Shown piece by piece: positions 27,165 through 35,861 of a stretch of 64,000 nt of DNA. Numbering within the stretch: the stretch's first letter is position 1; each line of letters starts with the position of its first letter. Below the pieces are notes generated by a model. That model ran no database searches. It was not told where the DNA came from and saw only the letters and a program-made list of their open reading frames with translations. The stretch lies in NCBI GenBank assembly GCA_000302695.1, contig AMFN01000002.1, forward strand, positions 931,948 through 995,947. Reading direction: 5' to 3'. Made by a program: the position numbers and the translations under genes. Origin of the DNA: Enterobacteriaceae bacterium LSJC7 (GTDB taxonomy: Bacteria > Pseudomonadota > Gammaproteobacteria > Enterobacterales > Enterobacteriaceae).

Positions 27165-28478
27165 ATGACAACGACAAACAGTCTGGAACCGATAGAAACC
27201 GCATCTCTTGACGAGTTACAGGCCTTGCAGACGCAACGCCTTAAGTGGACGCTCAGCCACGCTTACAACAATGTGCCGATGTATCGCCGTAAGTTTGACG
27301 CCGCTGGCGTTCATCCTGATGATTTCAAAGAACTGAACGACCTGCGGTTGTTTCCGTGCACCACCAAACAGGATCTGCGTGATAACTATCCGTTTGACAC
27401 CTTTGCGGTGCCAATGGAACAGGTGGTGCGTATTCACGCCTCGTCCGGCACTACCGGCCAGCCAACGGTGGTAGGTTATACCCAGAACGATATCGACACC
27501 TGGGCTAACATTGTAGCCCGCTCGCTGCGCGCCGCGGGTGCCACGGCACGCGACAAGGTACATGTATCTTACGGCTATGGACTGTTTACCGGCGGGCTGG
27601 GCGCACACTACGGTGCCGAACGGTTGGGAGCAGCCGTCATTCCCATGTCCGGTGGGCAAACCGAGAAGCAGGCCCAGCTAATACGCGATTTTCAGCCAGA
27701 CATTATTATGGTGACGCCCTCGTATTGCCTGAACCTGATTGAAGAGCTGGAGCGCCAGATGGGCGGTGATGCCAGCCGTTGTTCGCTACGTGTGGGCGTT
27801 TTTGGCGCAGAGCCATGGACGCTGGCGATGCGTAACGAAATTGAACGCCGTCTGGGGATTACCGCGCTTGATATCTATGGGCTGTCTGAAGTGATGGGGC
27901 CGGGTGTGGCGATGGAGTGTCTGGATTCAGCCGGTGGCCCGACTATCTGGGAAGATCATTTTTACCCTGAGGTGGTTAACCCGCAGGACGGTACGCCGCG
28001 TGCAGACGGTGAACAGGGCGAGCTACTGTTTACTACGCTCACGAAAGAGGCGCTGCCGGTAATTCGCTACCGTACCCGCGATCTTACCCGTCTGCTGCCC
28101 GGCAGCTCACGCGCCATGCGCCGCATGGACCGTATTGCCGGACGCTCTGACGATATGTTGATTATTCGCGGTGTGAACGTGTTTCCGTCCCAGCTGGAAG
28201 AAGAAATTGTCAAGTTTGTGCACCTGGCGCCGCATTATCAGCTGGAAGTGCGACGCAACGGCCACCTGGATACGCTGGCCATTAAGGTCGAGCTTAAGCA
28301 AAGTAGCCTTGCGCTTAGCCAGCAGGAGCGTTGCCAGATTTGTAATAACCTGCGCAGACGCATTAAATCGATGGTCGGCATCAGCACCGAAATCTCTATT
28401 GTGAACTGCGGTTCACTGCCGCGCTCGGAAGGCAAAGCGGTGCGCGTGTGTGATTTACGCACGGCGGCAAATCAGTGA
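27165..28478 (+). CDS. paaK: Phenylacetate-CoA ligase
   Basis: 437 residues, the E. coli PaaK length. Adenylate-forming enzyme with the P-loop SSGTTGQPT near residue 98, and the DIYGLSEV and RGVNVFPSQLEE segments. It starts the pathway by converting phenylacetate to phenylacetyl-CoA. It lies directly after paaI, and is followed by a double hairpin ending the operon. Confidence 0.97.
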   Translation: MTTTNSLEPIETASLDELQALQTQRLKWTLSHAYNNVPMYRRKFDAAGVHPDDFKELNDLRLFPCTTKQDLRDNYPFDTFAVPMEQVVRIHASSGTTGQPTVVGYTQNDIDTWANIVARSLRAAGATARDKVHVSYGYGLFTGGLGAHYGAERLGAAVIPMSGGQTEKQAQLIRDFQPDIIMVTPSYCLNLIEELERQMGGDASRCSLRVGVFGAEPWTLAMRNEIERRLGITALDIYGLSEVMGPGVAMECLDSAGGPTIWEDHFYPEVVNPQDGTPRADGEQGELLFTTLTKEALPVIRYRTRDLTRLLPGSSRAMRRMDRIAGRSDDMLIIRGVNVFPSQLEEEIVKFVHLAPHYQLEVRRNGHLDTLAIKVELKQSSLALSQQERCQICNNLRRRIKSMVGISTEISIVNCGSLPRSEGKAVRVCDLRTAANQ

Positions 28479-28485
28479 GTTAAAA

Positions 28486-28563
28486 CCTGCACCGCCGGAC
28501 AGGGCGGTGCAGGGAAAGCGGGGCGTCAGTTGATGTTTTGCCCGGCGAAGGCCGGGCTTTTTT
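28486..28563 (+). terminator. Double-hairpin terminator of the paa operon
   Basis: First hairpin: CCTGCACCGCC (28486-28496) with GGCGGTGCAGG (28503-28513), no T-run. Second: GCCCGGC (28540-28546) with GCCGGGC (28551-28557), loop GAAG, then six T (28558-28563), a classical intrinsic terminator four bases before the stop of the convergent gene. Confidence 0.85.
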
Positions 28564-28566
28564 GTG

Positions 28567-28986
28567 TCACTGCTGGACGGCATTGTTGCCTGAGTCACGT
28601 TCACCGTGAAAAGGGTTGTTGGGGTTTTGAGTCTGGCTGTCCGAATTGTTGTTAGTGCTGCCGGGGCGCTGGCTGTTCATATTATTGCCGTTATTGCTGC
28701 CGGGGCGCTGGCCGTTCATGTTATTGCCGTTATTGTTGCCAGGGCGCTGGCCGTTCATGTTATTGCTGCTGTTGTTGCCGGGACGCTGGCCGCTTATAGT
28801 ATTGCCGCCATGGTTACCCGGACGCTGCGTGCTGGCGTGGCCTTTATTGCCTGCGTTCTGGTGTCCCTTTTGAGACTGATGTTGCCCCGGTTTTTTCTCA
28901 ATCTGCTGGGAGGAGGTTTTCGCTATCACAGTTCCGTTCGCCAGCAGGGCTGTCACGGCCAGGGCAATCAGGGAAACACGTTTCAT
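28567..28986 (-). CDS. Exported Asn/Gly/Gln-rich tandem-repeat protein
   Basis: 139 residues: a signal peptide (MKRVSLIALAVTALL, cleavage near VIA-KTSS), a Lys/Gln/His-rich stretch, then a low-complexity region built of a 13-residue unit (GQRPGNNNGNNMN and variants). No hydrophobic segments follow, so the mature protein should be soluble and disordered, in the periplasm or outside. I do not recognise a function. It is convergent to paaK, nearly touching its terminator. Confidence 0.75.
   Translation of the reverse strand: MKRVSLIALAVTALLANGTVIAKTSSQQIEKKPGQHQSQKGHQNAGNKGHASTQRPGNHGGNTISGQRPGNNSSNNMNGQRPGNNNGNNMNGQRPGSNNGNNMNSQRPGSTNNNSDSQTQNPNNPFHGERDSGNNAVQQ
28663..28857 (-). repeat. Five tandem 39-base coding repeats
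   Basis: Units begin at 28663, 28702, 28741, 28780 and 28819, a constant 39-base period, each marked by a GGGCGCTGG-like start on the plus strand. The first three are nearly identical and the last two have drifted. The period is a multiple of three, so unit number can change without breaking the frame. Confidence 0.85.
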
Positions 28987-29258
28987 ATATCCAGTCCTTT
29001 TGTATGGGTAACTCGCGAACTATAGGCCAGCTACGGGTTCACGAAATCAGATTCATCCGTCCTGATAAATAAAGCGCACTATTCAACAAAAAAACGTCCA
29101 CTGTGGCTAAATTTGCCGCGGGAAAATGAAGAAGTTATGAAGATGCCATATGAAAAGTGCGTTGTGCTGTTGGAAATGTGCGCCGTGCCGTATCCGGTTA
29201 CGGTGAATTGTGTAATTGTGACGTTTATTAACATAAATGAAACAAACTGGAGCGCATA

Positions 29259-29516
29259 ATGTCAGCTAACAGCCCCTTGCCGGCAGTGCAAGCCGCCGCT
29301 TGCCCTATGCTTAATACCAGTGACGCTAGCGAACAGCACATCGCCCATGAAGTGTTGCTGCTTGCTATCATGAAGGAAATTGCGGTGTTGCCTGATGGGG
29401 CGCAGCATCTGGCAAATATTGAACAATGCTGTGCCAGGCTGCTGGGCGATAATGTGCACGGTGAAGCGTCGTGTATTGTGGCGGCACTGGTTTATGCCGC
29501 GCAACCGCCTCAATAA
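29259..29516 (+). CDS. Small 85-residue protein of unknown function
   Basis: The ATG follows ACTGGAG with good spacing. The product is mildly acidic and alanine-rich, with a helical middle part (HIAHEVLLLAIMKEIAVL) and no signal peptide. Four cysteines occur (AACPML, EQCCAR, EASCIV). I do not recognise it. It is co-directional with the next gene, 73 bases away. Confidence 0.55.
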   Translation: MSANSPLPAVQAAACPMLNTSDASEQHIAHEVLLLAIMKEIAVLPDGAQHLANIEQCCARLLGDNVHGEASCIVAALVYAAQPPQ

Positions 29517-29589
29517 CCGCAGGCGTTATTGCAAGCCGACCCTCTCTTTGGCAGGCTGAATAAATCATGTTTCTTACCGAGAAACGGCT

Positions 29590-29985
29590 ATGCATAAAAC
29601 GTGGATAGTTGTCTGCCTGCTGATGATCCTGCCTGCACTGCTCGTCCAGAAGCAGGGCGGTTTCAGTGCTAACAGCCCCTCCCGCGTCCAGGCACAGGAC
29701 AGCGGTTTTCCCAACAAGGAAGACAAACGTAGTATGACGGTCGAACAGGCAAAAATGCTGGCTGACGGCGCGTCGCTGGTGCTCAGAGGCAATTTGATTA
29801 AGCAAACCGGGCATGACAGCTATCAGTTTCGCGACAAGAGCGGCACGCTGGATGTCGTCATCCCGCCAGCGGTGTTTGAGGCTCGCGAACTCAGCCCGGC
29901 TAATCTGCTGTCAATCAGCGGCAGTTGGGATAAAAGCCACCTGCCAGCGGTGATGCAAGTCGACACAATAGAGACAGTGCGCTAA
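29590..29985 (+). CDS. YgiW/YdeI-type periplasmic OB-fold (BOF) protein
   Basis: 131 residues with an N-terminal hydrophobic export segment (MHKTWIVVCLLMILPAL) and a C-terminal BOF domain pattern: TVEQAKMLADGASLVLRGNL, then YQFRDKSGTLDVVIP and LSISGSWDK. Members of this family are small periplasmic proteins linked to stress tolerance in enterics. The closing ADGA...VLRG strand pattern is characteristic. The specific role here is unknown. Confidence 0.75.
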   Translation: MHKTWIVVCLLMILPALLVQKQGGFSANSPSRVQAQDSGFPNKEDKRSMTVEQAKMLADGASLVLRGNLIKQTGHDSYQFRDKSGTLDVVIPPAVFEARELSPANLLSISGSWDKSHLPAVMQVDTIETVR

Positions 29986-30010
29986 AAAAGACCCCGCCGT
30001 GAGGCGGGGC
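29984..30010 (-). terminator. Hairpin with T-run on the minus strand
   Basis: CCCCGCC (29992-29998) pairs with GGCGGGG (30003-30009) around GTGA. The A-run at 29984-29989 gives a T-run only when read leftward, yet the gene ending here runs rightward. It may still slow rightward transcription, but the orientation is odd. Confidence 0.5.
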
Positions 30011-30141
30011 AGCAATATTCACAACACTCGAAGACGCGCCCGTCGGGCGGACGCTGTAAAACGTTAGCTGACTCACCTTTATCCTGCCATGCCGCTGACG
30101 ACGTTTTTTCTCTCTGCTGCAATATTCGTGATTCAGATCGC

Positions 30142-30203
30142 GTTACATGCTGTATCCGTAACATGATGATTTCATGACGGCTGCTTATGCTATGATTCAT
30201 TAT
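30142..30203 (+). promoter_or_regulatory. Candidate paaX control region
   Basis: Upstream of paaX there is an inverted repeat GTTAC (30142-30146)/GTAAC (30157-30161), another CATGA (30162-30166)/TCATG (30172-30176), and the PaaX half-site TGATTC at 30193-30198 within ATGATTCAT, the same nine bases (inverted) as in the paaZ-side palindrome. This suggests autoregulation; no paired GAATCA was found nearby. Confidence 0.4.
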
Positions 30204-30232
30204 ATTTTAAAACGTCATCAGGGATGTATCGC

Positions 30233-31156
30233 ATGAATAAGGTGGAGCAGTTTATCTGCCAGGCGGTAAATGCCGTGCCGGTGAGCGGCACCTCGTTGAT
30301 TATTTCGCTGTATGGGGATGCGCTGTTGCACCGCGGCGGCGAAGTCTGGCTGGGCAGCCTGGCCGCCATGCTCGAAGGGCTGGGTTTTGGTGAACGCTTT
30401 GTACGTACTGCGCTGTTTCGGCTTAACAAAGAAGGCTGGCTCGAGGTGTCGCGCGTAGGCAGGCGCAGCTATTACCGCCTTACCGAGTCTGGCCTGCGCC
30501 AGGCGCGGCGGGCAGAGAGCAAAATTTATCGAGAAGGGCAGCCCAGCTGGGATGGCAAATGGCTATTGCTGCTGTCCGAAGGACTTGAGAAAAACACGCT
30601 CCAGCAGGTGAAAAAAGAGTTGATGTGGCAGGGCTTTGGCGCACTGGCACCCAGCCTGATGGCCTCACCTTCTCAGCGCCTGACAGAGGTGCAAAGCCTG
30701 TTGCACGATTACGGTGTGGCAGAAAACGTGATTTGTTTTGAAGCCAGTGCGCCGCTACAGCTGTCGCGCACGGCGCTGCGAGCACGAGTAGAGAGTTGCT
30801 GGCAGCTTAGTGATAAAAACGCGCGCTATGAAGAATTTATTACCTCGTTTCGCCCGCTGCTACCGCTGTTACGCGACGCAGGGGATGAGTTGACGCCGGA
30901 GCACTGCTTCCAGATTCAGTTGCTGCTGATTCATTTTTACCGGCGTGTGGTGCTTAAAGATCCGCTGTTGCCGGATGAGTTGTTGCCACCACACTGGCTG
31001 GGGCAGAGCGCTCGCCAACTCTGTATCAACATTTACCAGCGTGTGGCACCCGGCGCGCAGCTGTTTGTCAGTGAAAAAAGCGAAACCTCAGTCGGGGCAT
31101 TACCTGCGCCCGGCGGCGGATATTTTCAACGTTTTGGCGGCCTGGTGTTGCCATAA
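30233..31156 (+). CDS. paaX: PaaX transcriptional repressor of phenylacetate catabolism
   Basis: 307 residues. The ATG at 30233 has AGGGA eight bases upstream; an ATG at 30224 overlaps that site. An N-terminal winged helix (AVNAVPVSGTSLIISLYGD, then FVRTALFRLNKEGW) precedes the effector domain (HFYRRVVLKDPLLPDELLP). PaaX represses the divergent paaZ and paaA promoters and is released by phenylacetyl-CoA. It forms an operon with paaY. Confidence 0.96.
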   Translation: MNKVEQFICQAVNAVPVSGTSLIISLYGDALLHRGGEVWLGSLAAMLEGLGFGERFVRTALFRLNKEGWLEVSRVGRRSYYRLTESGLRQARRAESKIYREGQPSWDGKWLLLLSEGLEKNTLQQVKKELMWQGFGALAPSLMASPSQRLTEVQSLLHDYGVAENVICFEASAPLQLSRTALRARVESCWQLSDKNARYEEFITSFRPLLPLLRDAGDELTPEHCFQIQLLLIHFYRRVVLKDPLLPDELLPPHWLGQSARQLCINIYQRVAPGAQLFVSEKSETSVGALPAPGGGYFQRFGGLVLP

Positions 31157-31168
31157 TAAGGAGCGCTT

Positions 31169-31765
31169 ATGCCGGTTTACCAGATTGACGGCCTCACTCC
31201 GGTGGTGCCGCACGACAGCTTTGTCCACCCAACAGCGGTGCTGATTGGTGATGTGATTATCGGCCATCGGGTGTGGATAGGCCCAAATGCCAGCCTGCGC
31301 GGTGACTTTGGGCGCATTATTGTTAAAGATGGTGCCAATATTCAGGATAATTGCGTCATGCACGGTTTTCCTGAGAACGATACGGTGGTGGAAGAAGACG
31401 GTCATATTGGCCACGGTGCCATTCTGCATGGCTGCCACATTGCCAGAAATGCGCTGGTGGGCATGAATGCCGTGGTAATGGACGGTGCTCGTATTGGCGA
31501 AAACTGCATTATTGGCGCAGCAGCATTTGTAAAAGCACAGGCAGAATTTGAGCGCAATACCCTGATAATTGGCAGCCCGGCAAAAGCGGTGCGCCCGCTG
31601 CGTGGCGAAGAGATTGACTGGAAGCGCCAGGGGACAGCGGAATATCAGGCACTGGTGCTGCGCTGCCAGCACAGCATGCACCAGGTAGAGCCGCTGCGCG
31701 AGGTCGAAGCGGACCGCCCGACGTTGGTTTTTGAAAACGGCCTGGTGACAAAGAAGAACATTTAA
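31169..31765 (+). CDS. paaY: PaaY, hexapeptide-repeat thioesterase
   Basis: 198 residues of left-handed beta-helix repeats ([43 protein letters not shown]), related to gamma-carbonic anhydrases, with the metal-site histidines in MHGF and [11 protein letters not shown]. In E. coli PaaY hydrolyses a dead-end CoA ester formed from a PaaABCE product, preventing CoA trapping. It begins 12 bases after paaX. Confidence 0.95.
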   Translation: MPVYQIDGLTPVVPHDSFVHPTAVLIGDVIIGHRVWIGPNASLRGDFGRIIVKDGANIQDNCVMHGFPENDTVVEEDGHIGHGAILHGCHIARNALVGMNAVVMDGARIGENCIIGAAAFVKAQAEFERNTLIIGSPAKAVRPLRGEEIDWKRQGTAEYQALVLRCQHSMHQVEPLREVEADRPTLVFENGLVTKKNI

Positions 31766-31839
31766 AATAACACCGGGTACAATATATTCAGCTTATTTAT
31801 ATATTAAGCCCGGTAAAATCAATTAAATTATCCAGGCGC

Positions 31840-31877
31840 GGCCGCTGTGTTATTAATATTGCGGCCTCGTTTTTTTT
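31840..31877 (+). terminator. Terminator after paaY
   Basis: GGCCGC (31840-31845) pairs with GCGGCC (31861-31866) across a 15-base AT-rich loop, followed by TCG and eight T. The loop is long, but the T-run is strong. Confidence 0.6.
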
Positions 31878-31932
31878 ATGCATTAATGGCGAGGTCTTAA
31901 GTAAGGACAGATGAATCTCAGGACAGAGAATA

Positions 31933-32535
31933 ATGACACTTTACGACATAAAACCCCGGTTTCAGGCCTGCCTGCGCCCGTTGTTAACGTCGCTTCACAG
32001 GCGCAACGTTACCGCAAACCAAATTACTCTCGCGGCATTATTTGTTTCCCTTCTCACTGGCTTGTGTCTTGCGTATTTCTCTGAACCACGCATTTTTATT
32101 TTACTGCCGTTTATTCTTTTTCTGCGTATGGCGCTCAACGCGCTTGACGGCATGATGGCGCGTGAATATCAGCAGCAATCCCGGCTGGGTGCATTGCTTA
32201 ATGAACTGGGTGACGTTATTTCTGATGCGGCGCTCTATTTGCCGTTGGCATTACTGCCAGGTAGCAATGGCGCGCTGGTGGTGCTGATGGTACTGGCAGC
32301 GGCGCTGACTGAGTTTTGCGGCGTGCTGGCACAAACACTTGGGCAGCCGCGCGGTTACGCCGGGCCAATGGGCAAGAGCGACCGTGCGCTGGTCGTCGGC
32401 ACCTGTGGGCTGCTGGTGACACTGTGGCCTGCGTTGTGTAGCTGGCTGAACGTGGTGTGGCTGGTGATGCTGGCTCTGCTGGTGCTGACGGTGATTAATC
32501 GCTGTCGCCAGGCGCTGAACGCAGGGGGGCAATAG
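31933..32535 (+). CDS. ynbA: YnbA, CDP-alcohol phosphatidyltransferase-like membrane protein
   Basis: 200 residues with several membrane helices and the CDP-alcohol phosphotransferase motif NALDGMMAR...GALLNELGDVISD (about 73-104). Two of the four usual metal aspartates are asparagine (NALD for DxxD, and GALLN for GxxxD); as recalled, E. coli YnbA has the same changes, so this looks like a family trait. First gene of a tightly packed phospholipid operon. The substrate alcohol is unknown. Confidence 0.9.
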   Translation: MTLYDIKPRFQACLRPLLTSLHRRNVTANQITLAALFVSLLTGLCLAYFSEPRIFILLPFILFLRMALNALDGMMAREYQQQSRLGALLNELGDVISDAALYLPLALLPGSNGALVVLMVLAAALTEFCGVLAQTLGQPRGYAGPMGKSDRALVVGTCGLLVTLWPALCSWLNVVWLVMLALLVLTVINRCRQALNAGGQ

Positions 32536-32537
32536 CC

Positions 32538-33458
32538 ATGTCATTACTGCATACGTCACTGGTTGTTATTTACGCTATCCTCGCCGCCGCAACCCTTATC
32601 AACGGGCTTCTGGTTGTCTTTGTCAAAGGCCGTAACTGGCGCGAACTGACGCTACGCATCCGCTCCTGGTGGGTGATTATCACCGTATTTTCACTGGCAA
32701 TGATAAGCCCGCTGTGGCTGGGGCTGACTATTTTCGGTTTTATCAGTTTTCTGGCGCTTAAAGAGTACCTGACGCTCATTCCCACGCGGTTTTCCGATCA
32801 TATGCCGCTGCTGTGGATGTTCATCGCTATCCCGCTTAACTATCTGTGGATTGGCATGGACTGGTACAACATGTTCATCATCTTTATCCCCGTCTACGCC
32901 TTTTTATTTTTACCGGTGCGTATGGTGCTGTCGGGTGACACGCAGGGATTTTTGCGCTCGGCGGCCCAACTGCACTGGGGGCTGATGACAACCGTATTTG
33001 CGCTAAGCCACGTCGCCTGCCTGCTGGCGCTCACGCGCAGTGACCCAACCCACGGTGGTGCACTGCTGGTTATCTTCCTGGTTGGGCTCACCGAGTTCAA
33101 CGACGTGGCACAGTACCTGTGGGGTAAATCGCTGGGCCATATTCGCGTCACGCCCAGGGTCAGTCCAAATAAAACCCTGGCCGGGCTGTTGGGTGGCGTA
33201 CTCAGTACGGTGGTTGCGGCGCTGGTGCTGGGACCAATAATGACGCCAATGTCGGTAGGTATGTCAGCGCTGGCAGGGCTGCTCATCGGGCTGAGTGGGT
33301 TTTGTGGCGATATTGTCATGTCGGCAGTTAAACGTGATATCGGCGTCAAGGACAGCGGCTCCATGCTGCCCGGACACGGCGGCATTCTTGACCGCATCGA
33401 CTCGCTGATTTTCACCGCGCCGCTGTTTTTCCACTTTGTCTGGTATTTCTACTTCTGA
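32538..33458 (+). CDS. ynbB: YnbB, phosphatidate cytidylyltransferase (CdsA-like)
   Basis: 306 residues, polytopic membrane protein with the CDP-diglyceride synthase signature near the C-terminus (SAVKRDIGVKDSGSMLPG, then HGGILDRID). It should make CDP-diacylglycerol, the donor for the YnbA type of enzyme. It begins two bases after ynbA and its TGA overlaps the next ATG. Confidence 0.93.
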   Translation: MSLLHTSLVVIYAILAAATLINGLLVVFVKGRNWRELTLRIRSWWVIITVFSLAMISPLWLGLTIFGFISFLALKEYLTLIPTRFSDHMPLLWMFIAIPLNYLWIGMDWYNMFIIFIPVYAFLFLPVRMVLSGDTQGFLRSAAQLHWGLMTTVFALSHVACLLALTRSDPTHGGALLVIFLVGLTEFNDVAQYLWGKSLGHIRVTPRVSPNKTLAGLLGGVLSTVVAALVLGPIMTPMSVGMSALAGLLIGLSGFCGDIVMSAVKRDIGVKDSGSMLPGHGGILDRIDSLIFTAPLFFHFVWYFYF

Positions 33459-34105
33459 TGAACATGATTAATCGCTTTGCGCACCGGCTGTTCAGTCTGT
33501 GCATTGTCTGGCCGGTGCTGCGCATCTGGCTGGGGCTGCGCGTTCACCACCGCGAGCGCCTGCCGCAACAGGGACCCGCCATTATCGTGGCGAACCACAA
33601 CAGCCATCTGGATATTTTTACCCTGCTGTCGCTGTTCCCGCTGCGTCAACACGCCATGATTCGCCCGGTTGCCGCAGCCGACTATTTCCTGCGTAACCGC
33701 CTGCTTGCCTGGTTTACGCAAAATATTCTCAACATTATTCCGGTTGTGCGCGGTGGCGATAATGCCAGCGATCCGCTAGCCGCCTGCGCAGACGCACTGC
33801 GCCAGAACCAGATACTGATCCTGTTCCCGGAAGGGACGCGCGGCGAGCCTGAGAAGATTTCTGGTTTCAAATCCGGTCTGTGGTATCTGGCGCAGTCATT
33901 CCCCGAGACGCCGATTGTGCCTGTGTACCTCAAAGGGCTGGGGCGCTCAATGGGCAAAGGGCGTCACATTCCTCTGCCGTTATTTATTGATATTCATATC
34001 GACGAGCCGTGCTACTGGCTTGACGATAAACAGCAATTTAAGGATGCGCTGCAAGCGCGCTTTACCGCGCTACAGCAGCAGACACAAGGACAGCATCATG
34101 GATAA
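33458..34105 (+). CDS. PlsC-like 1-acylglycerol-3-phosphate acyltransferase
   Basis: 215 residues with the acyltransferase motifs NHNSHLD (HX4D catalytic pair, near residue 46) and FPEGTRG (near 126). It should acylate lysophosphatidate or a related lysolipid to give the YnbB substrate. It is coupled to both neighbours by overlaps (TGATG before; 8 bases after). As recalled, E. coli ynbABCD lacks this gene, so the operon here appears more complete. Confidence 0.9.
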   Translation: MNMINRFAHRLFSLCIVWPVLRIWLGLRVHHRERLPQQGPAIIVANHNSHLDIFTLLSLFPLRQHAMIRPVAAADYFLRNRLLAWFTQNILNIIPVVRGGDNASDPLAACADALRQNQILILFPEGTRGEPEKISGFKSGLWYLAQSFPETPIVPVYLKGLGRSMGKGRHIPLPLFIDIHIDEPCYWLDDKQQFKDALQARFTALQQQTQGQHHG

Positions 34106-35861
34106 TCAGCAACGCACTCCTGAAGAATGCATTTTCAACACCAGTGACGGTCAGGCTCTGTTTTATCGCCACTGGCCTGCGCTGAATACCAACAGCAGCG
34201 CGCGTAAAGTCATCGTACTGTTTCATCGCGGTCATGAGCATTCCGGGCGGTTGCAACATATTGTGGATGAGCTGGGTATGGCTGACGCTGACTTTTACGC
34301 CTGGGATGCGCGCGGCCACGGCAAAACGCAGGGGGACCGGGGCTATAGTCCGAGTCTGGGTCGTTCAGTGCGTGATGTTGAAGAGTTTATGCGCCATGTG
34401 GTGCAGCACAGCGGCGTGGCAATGCATGACATTATCGTTGTTGGGCAGAGCGTGGGGGCCGTGCTGGTGGCAACATGGGTGCACGATTACGCACCGCCGA
34501 TTCGCGGGATGGTACTCGCCTCTCCGGCCTTTAAAGTCAAACTTTACGTGCCGTTTGCCCGTAGCGGACTCAGGCTGATGCAGCGCCTGCGCGGGCTGTT
34601 CTATGTCAACTCTTACGTTAAGGGCAAATTCCTGACTCACTGTCCGGCGCGCGTGGCGTCATTTGACAGCGATCCGCTGGTCACGCGCCCGATTGCGGTG
34701 AATATCCTGCTTGAGTTGTACAAAACGGCCGAGCGCGTGGTGAGTGATGCCGCGGCCATTACCACGCCGACGCAGCTGCTGATTTCCGGTGATGATTATG
34801 TGGTACACCGCAGGCCGCAGCTGGACTTCTACCAAAAACTGCGCAGCAGCGTGAAAGAACTGCATATTCTGCCGGGCTTTTATCACGATACGCTGGGTGA
34901 ACTGAACCGCGAGATGGCATTCAGCCGGATGCGCGAGTTTATCGGTACGCTCTATGCTACGGCGCCTCAACAGTTTGACTATGCGCAGGAGTCGCGCTGG
35001 AGCCCCAGTGCCGATGTCTGGCGCAGCCTACAGGCACCGCCGGCACGCTACAGCGCAGAAGGGCTGTGGTACGCCGGATTGAGAGCCGGTATGAAGACGC
35101 TGGGAGTACAGTCCGAAGGCGTGCGTCTTGGGATGAAAACCGGTTTTGATTCTGGCAGCACGCTGGATTATGTCTATCGCAATACGCCGCAGGGCAAGAC
35201 TGGGCTCGGGCGCATGATTGATAAGGGCTATCTTGAGAGCGTTGGCTGGAAAGGCATACGCCAGCGTAAGGTACATCTCGAAACCCTGATTCGCGAGGCC
35301 ATTGCCCGCCTTGGTGCAGAAGGTAAACCTGTGCGCATTGTGGATGTGGCGGCCGGGCATGGCCGCTATGTGCTGGACGCGCTGGCGCAAGAGCAGGGTG
35401 TTGAGTCAATTTTGCTGCGCGACTACAGTGAACTGAACGTGCAAAAAGGCCAGGCGCTGATTGCCGAGCGTTCAATGATCCATAGCGCACGTTTTGAACG
35501 CGGTGATGCGTTTAATACCGCAGAGCTGGCGGCGCTGTCGCCACAACCGACCCTCGGCATTGTGTCCGGTTTGTATGAGCTGTTCCCGGACAACGCGCAA
35601 GTGCGCGCCTCGCTCACCGGGCTGGCGCAGGCCATTGAACCAGGCGGGATACTGCTGTACACCGGCCAGCCGTGGCATCCTCAGCTTAAAACTATCGCCT
35701 GGTCACTGACCAGCCATCGGGACAACCAACCCTGGATAATGCGCGTGCGCAGTCAGGGTGAGATGGATGCGCTGGTGCATGAAGCCGGTTTTGACAAATG
35801 CGAACAGCTTATCGATGAATGGGGCATTTTCACCGTTTCCATGGCTGTGCGTCGGGCATGA
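34098..35861 (+). CDS. ynbC: YnbC, alpha/beta-hydrolase and methyltransferase fusion
   Basis: 587 residues. The N-terminal half is a lysophospholipase-like hydrolase (nucleophile elbow GQSVGA near residue 116; YAWDARGHGKTQGDRGY upstream; likely His in GFYHDT). The C-terminal half (from about 350) is a Rossmann methyltransferase domain with the SAM loop DVAAGHGRYVLD near 415. The start at 34098 overlaps the acyltransferase end and gives the E. coli-like length. It may remodel a lipid and methylate its head group. Confidence 0.93.
   Translation: MDNQQRTPEECIFNTSDGQALFYRHWPALNTNSSARKVIVLFHRGHEHSGRLQHIVDELGMADADFYAWDARGHGKTQGDRGYSPSLGRSVRDVEEFMRHVVQHSGVAMHDIIVVGQSVGAVLVATWVHDYAPPIRGMVLASPAFKVKLYVPFARSGLRLMQRLRGLFYVNSYVKGKFLTHCPARVASFDSDPLVTRPIAVNILLELYKTAERVVSDAAAITTPTQLLISGDDYVVHRRPQLDFYQKLRSSVKELHILPGFYHDTLGELNREMAFSRMREFIGTLYATAPQQFDYAQESRWSPSADVWRSLQAPPARYSAEGLWYAGLRAGMKTLGVQSEGVRLGMKTGFDSGSTLDYVYRNTPQGKTGLGRMIDKGYLESVGWKGIRQRKVHLETLIREAIARLGAEGKPVRIVDVAAGHGRYVLDALAQEQGVESILLRDYSELNVQKGQALIAERSMIHSARFERGDAFNTAELAALSPQPTLGIVSGLYELFPDNAQVRASLTGLAQAIEPGGILLYTGQPWHPQLKTIAWSLTSHRDNQPWIMRVRSQGEMDALVHEAGFDKCEQLIDEWGIFTVSMAVRRA

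Noticed and set aside
28663-28857. Regular 39-base repeats considered as a CRISPR array
   Set aside because: The units abut with no spacers and translate in frame into a 13-residue protein repeat.
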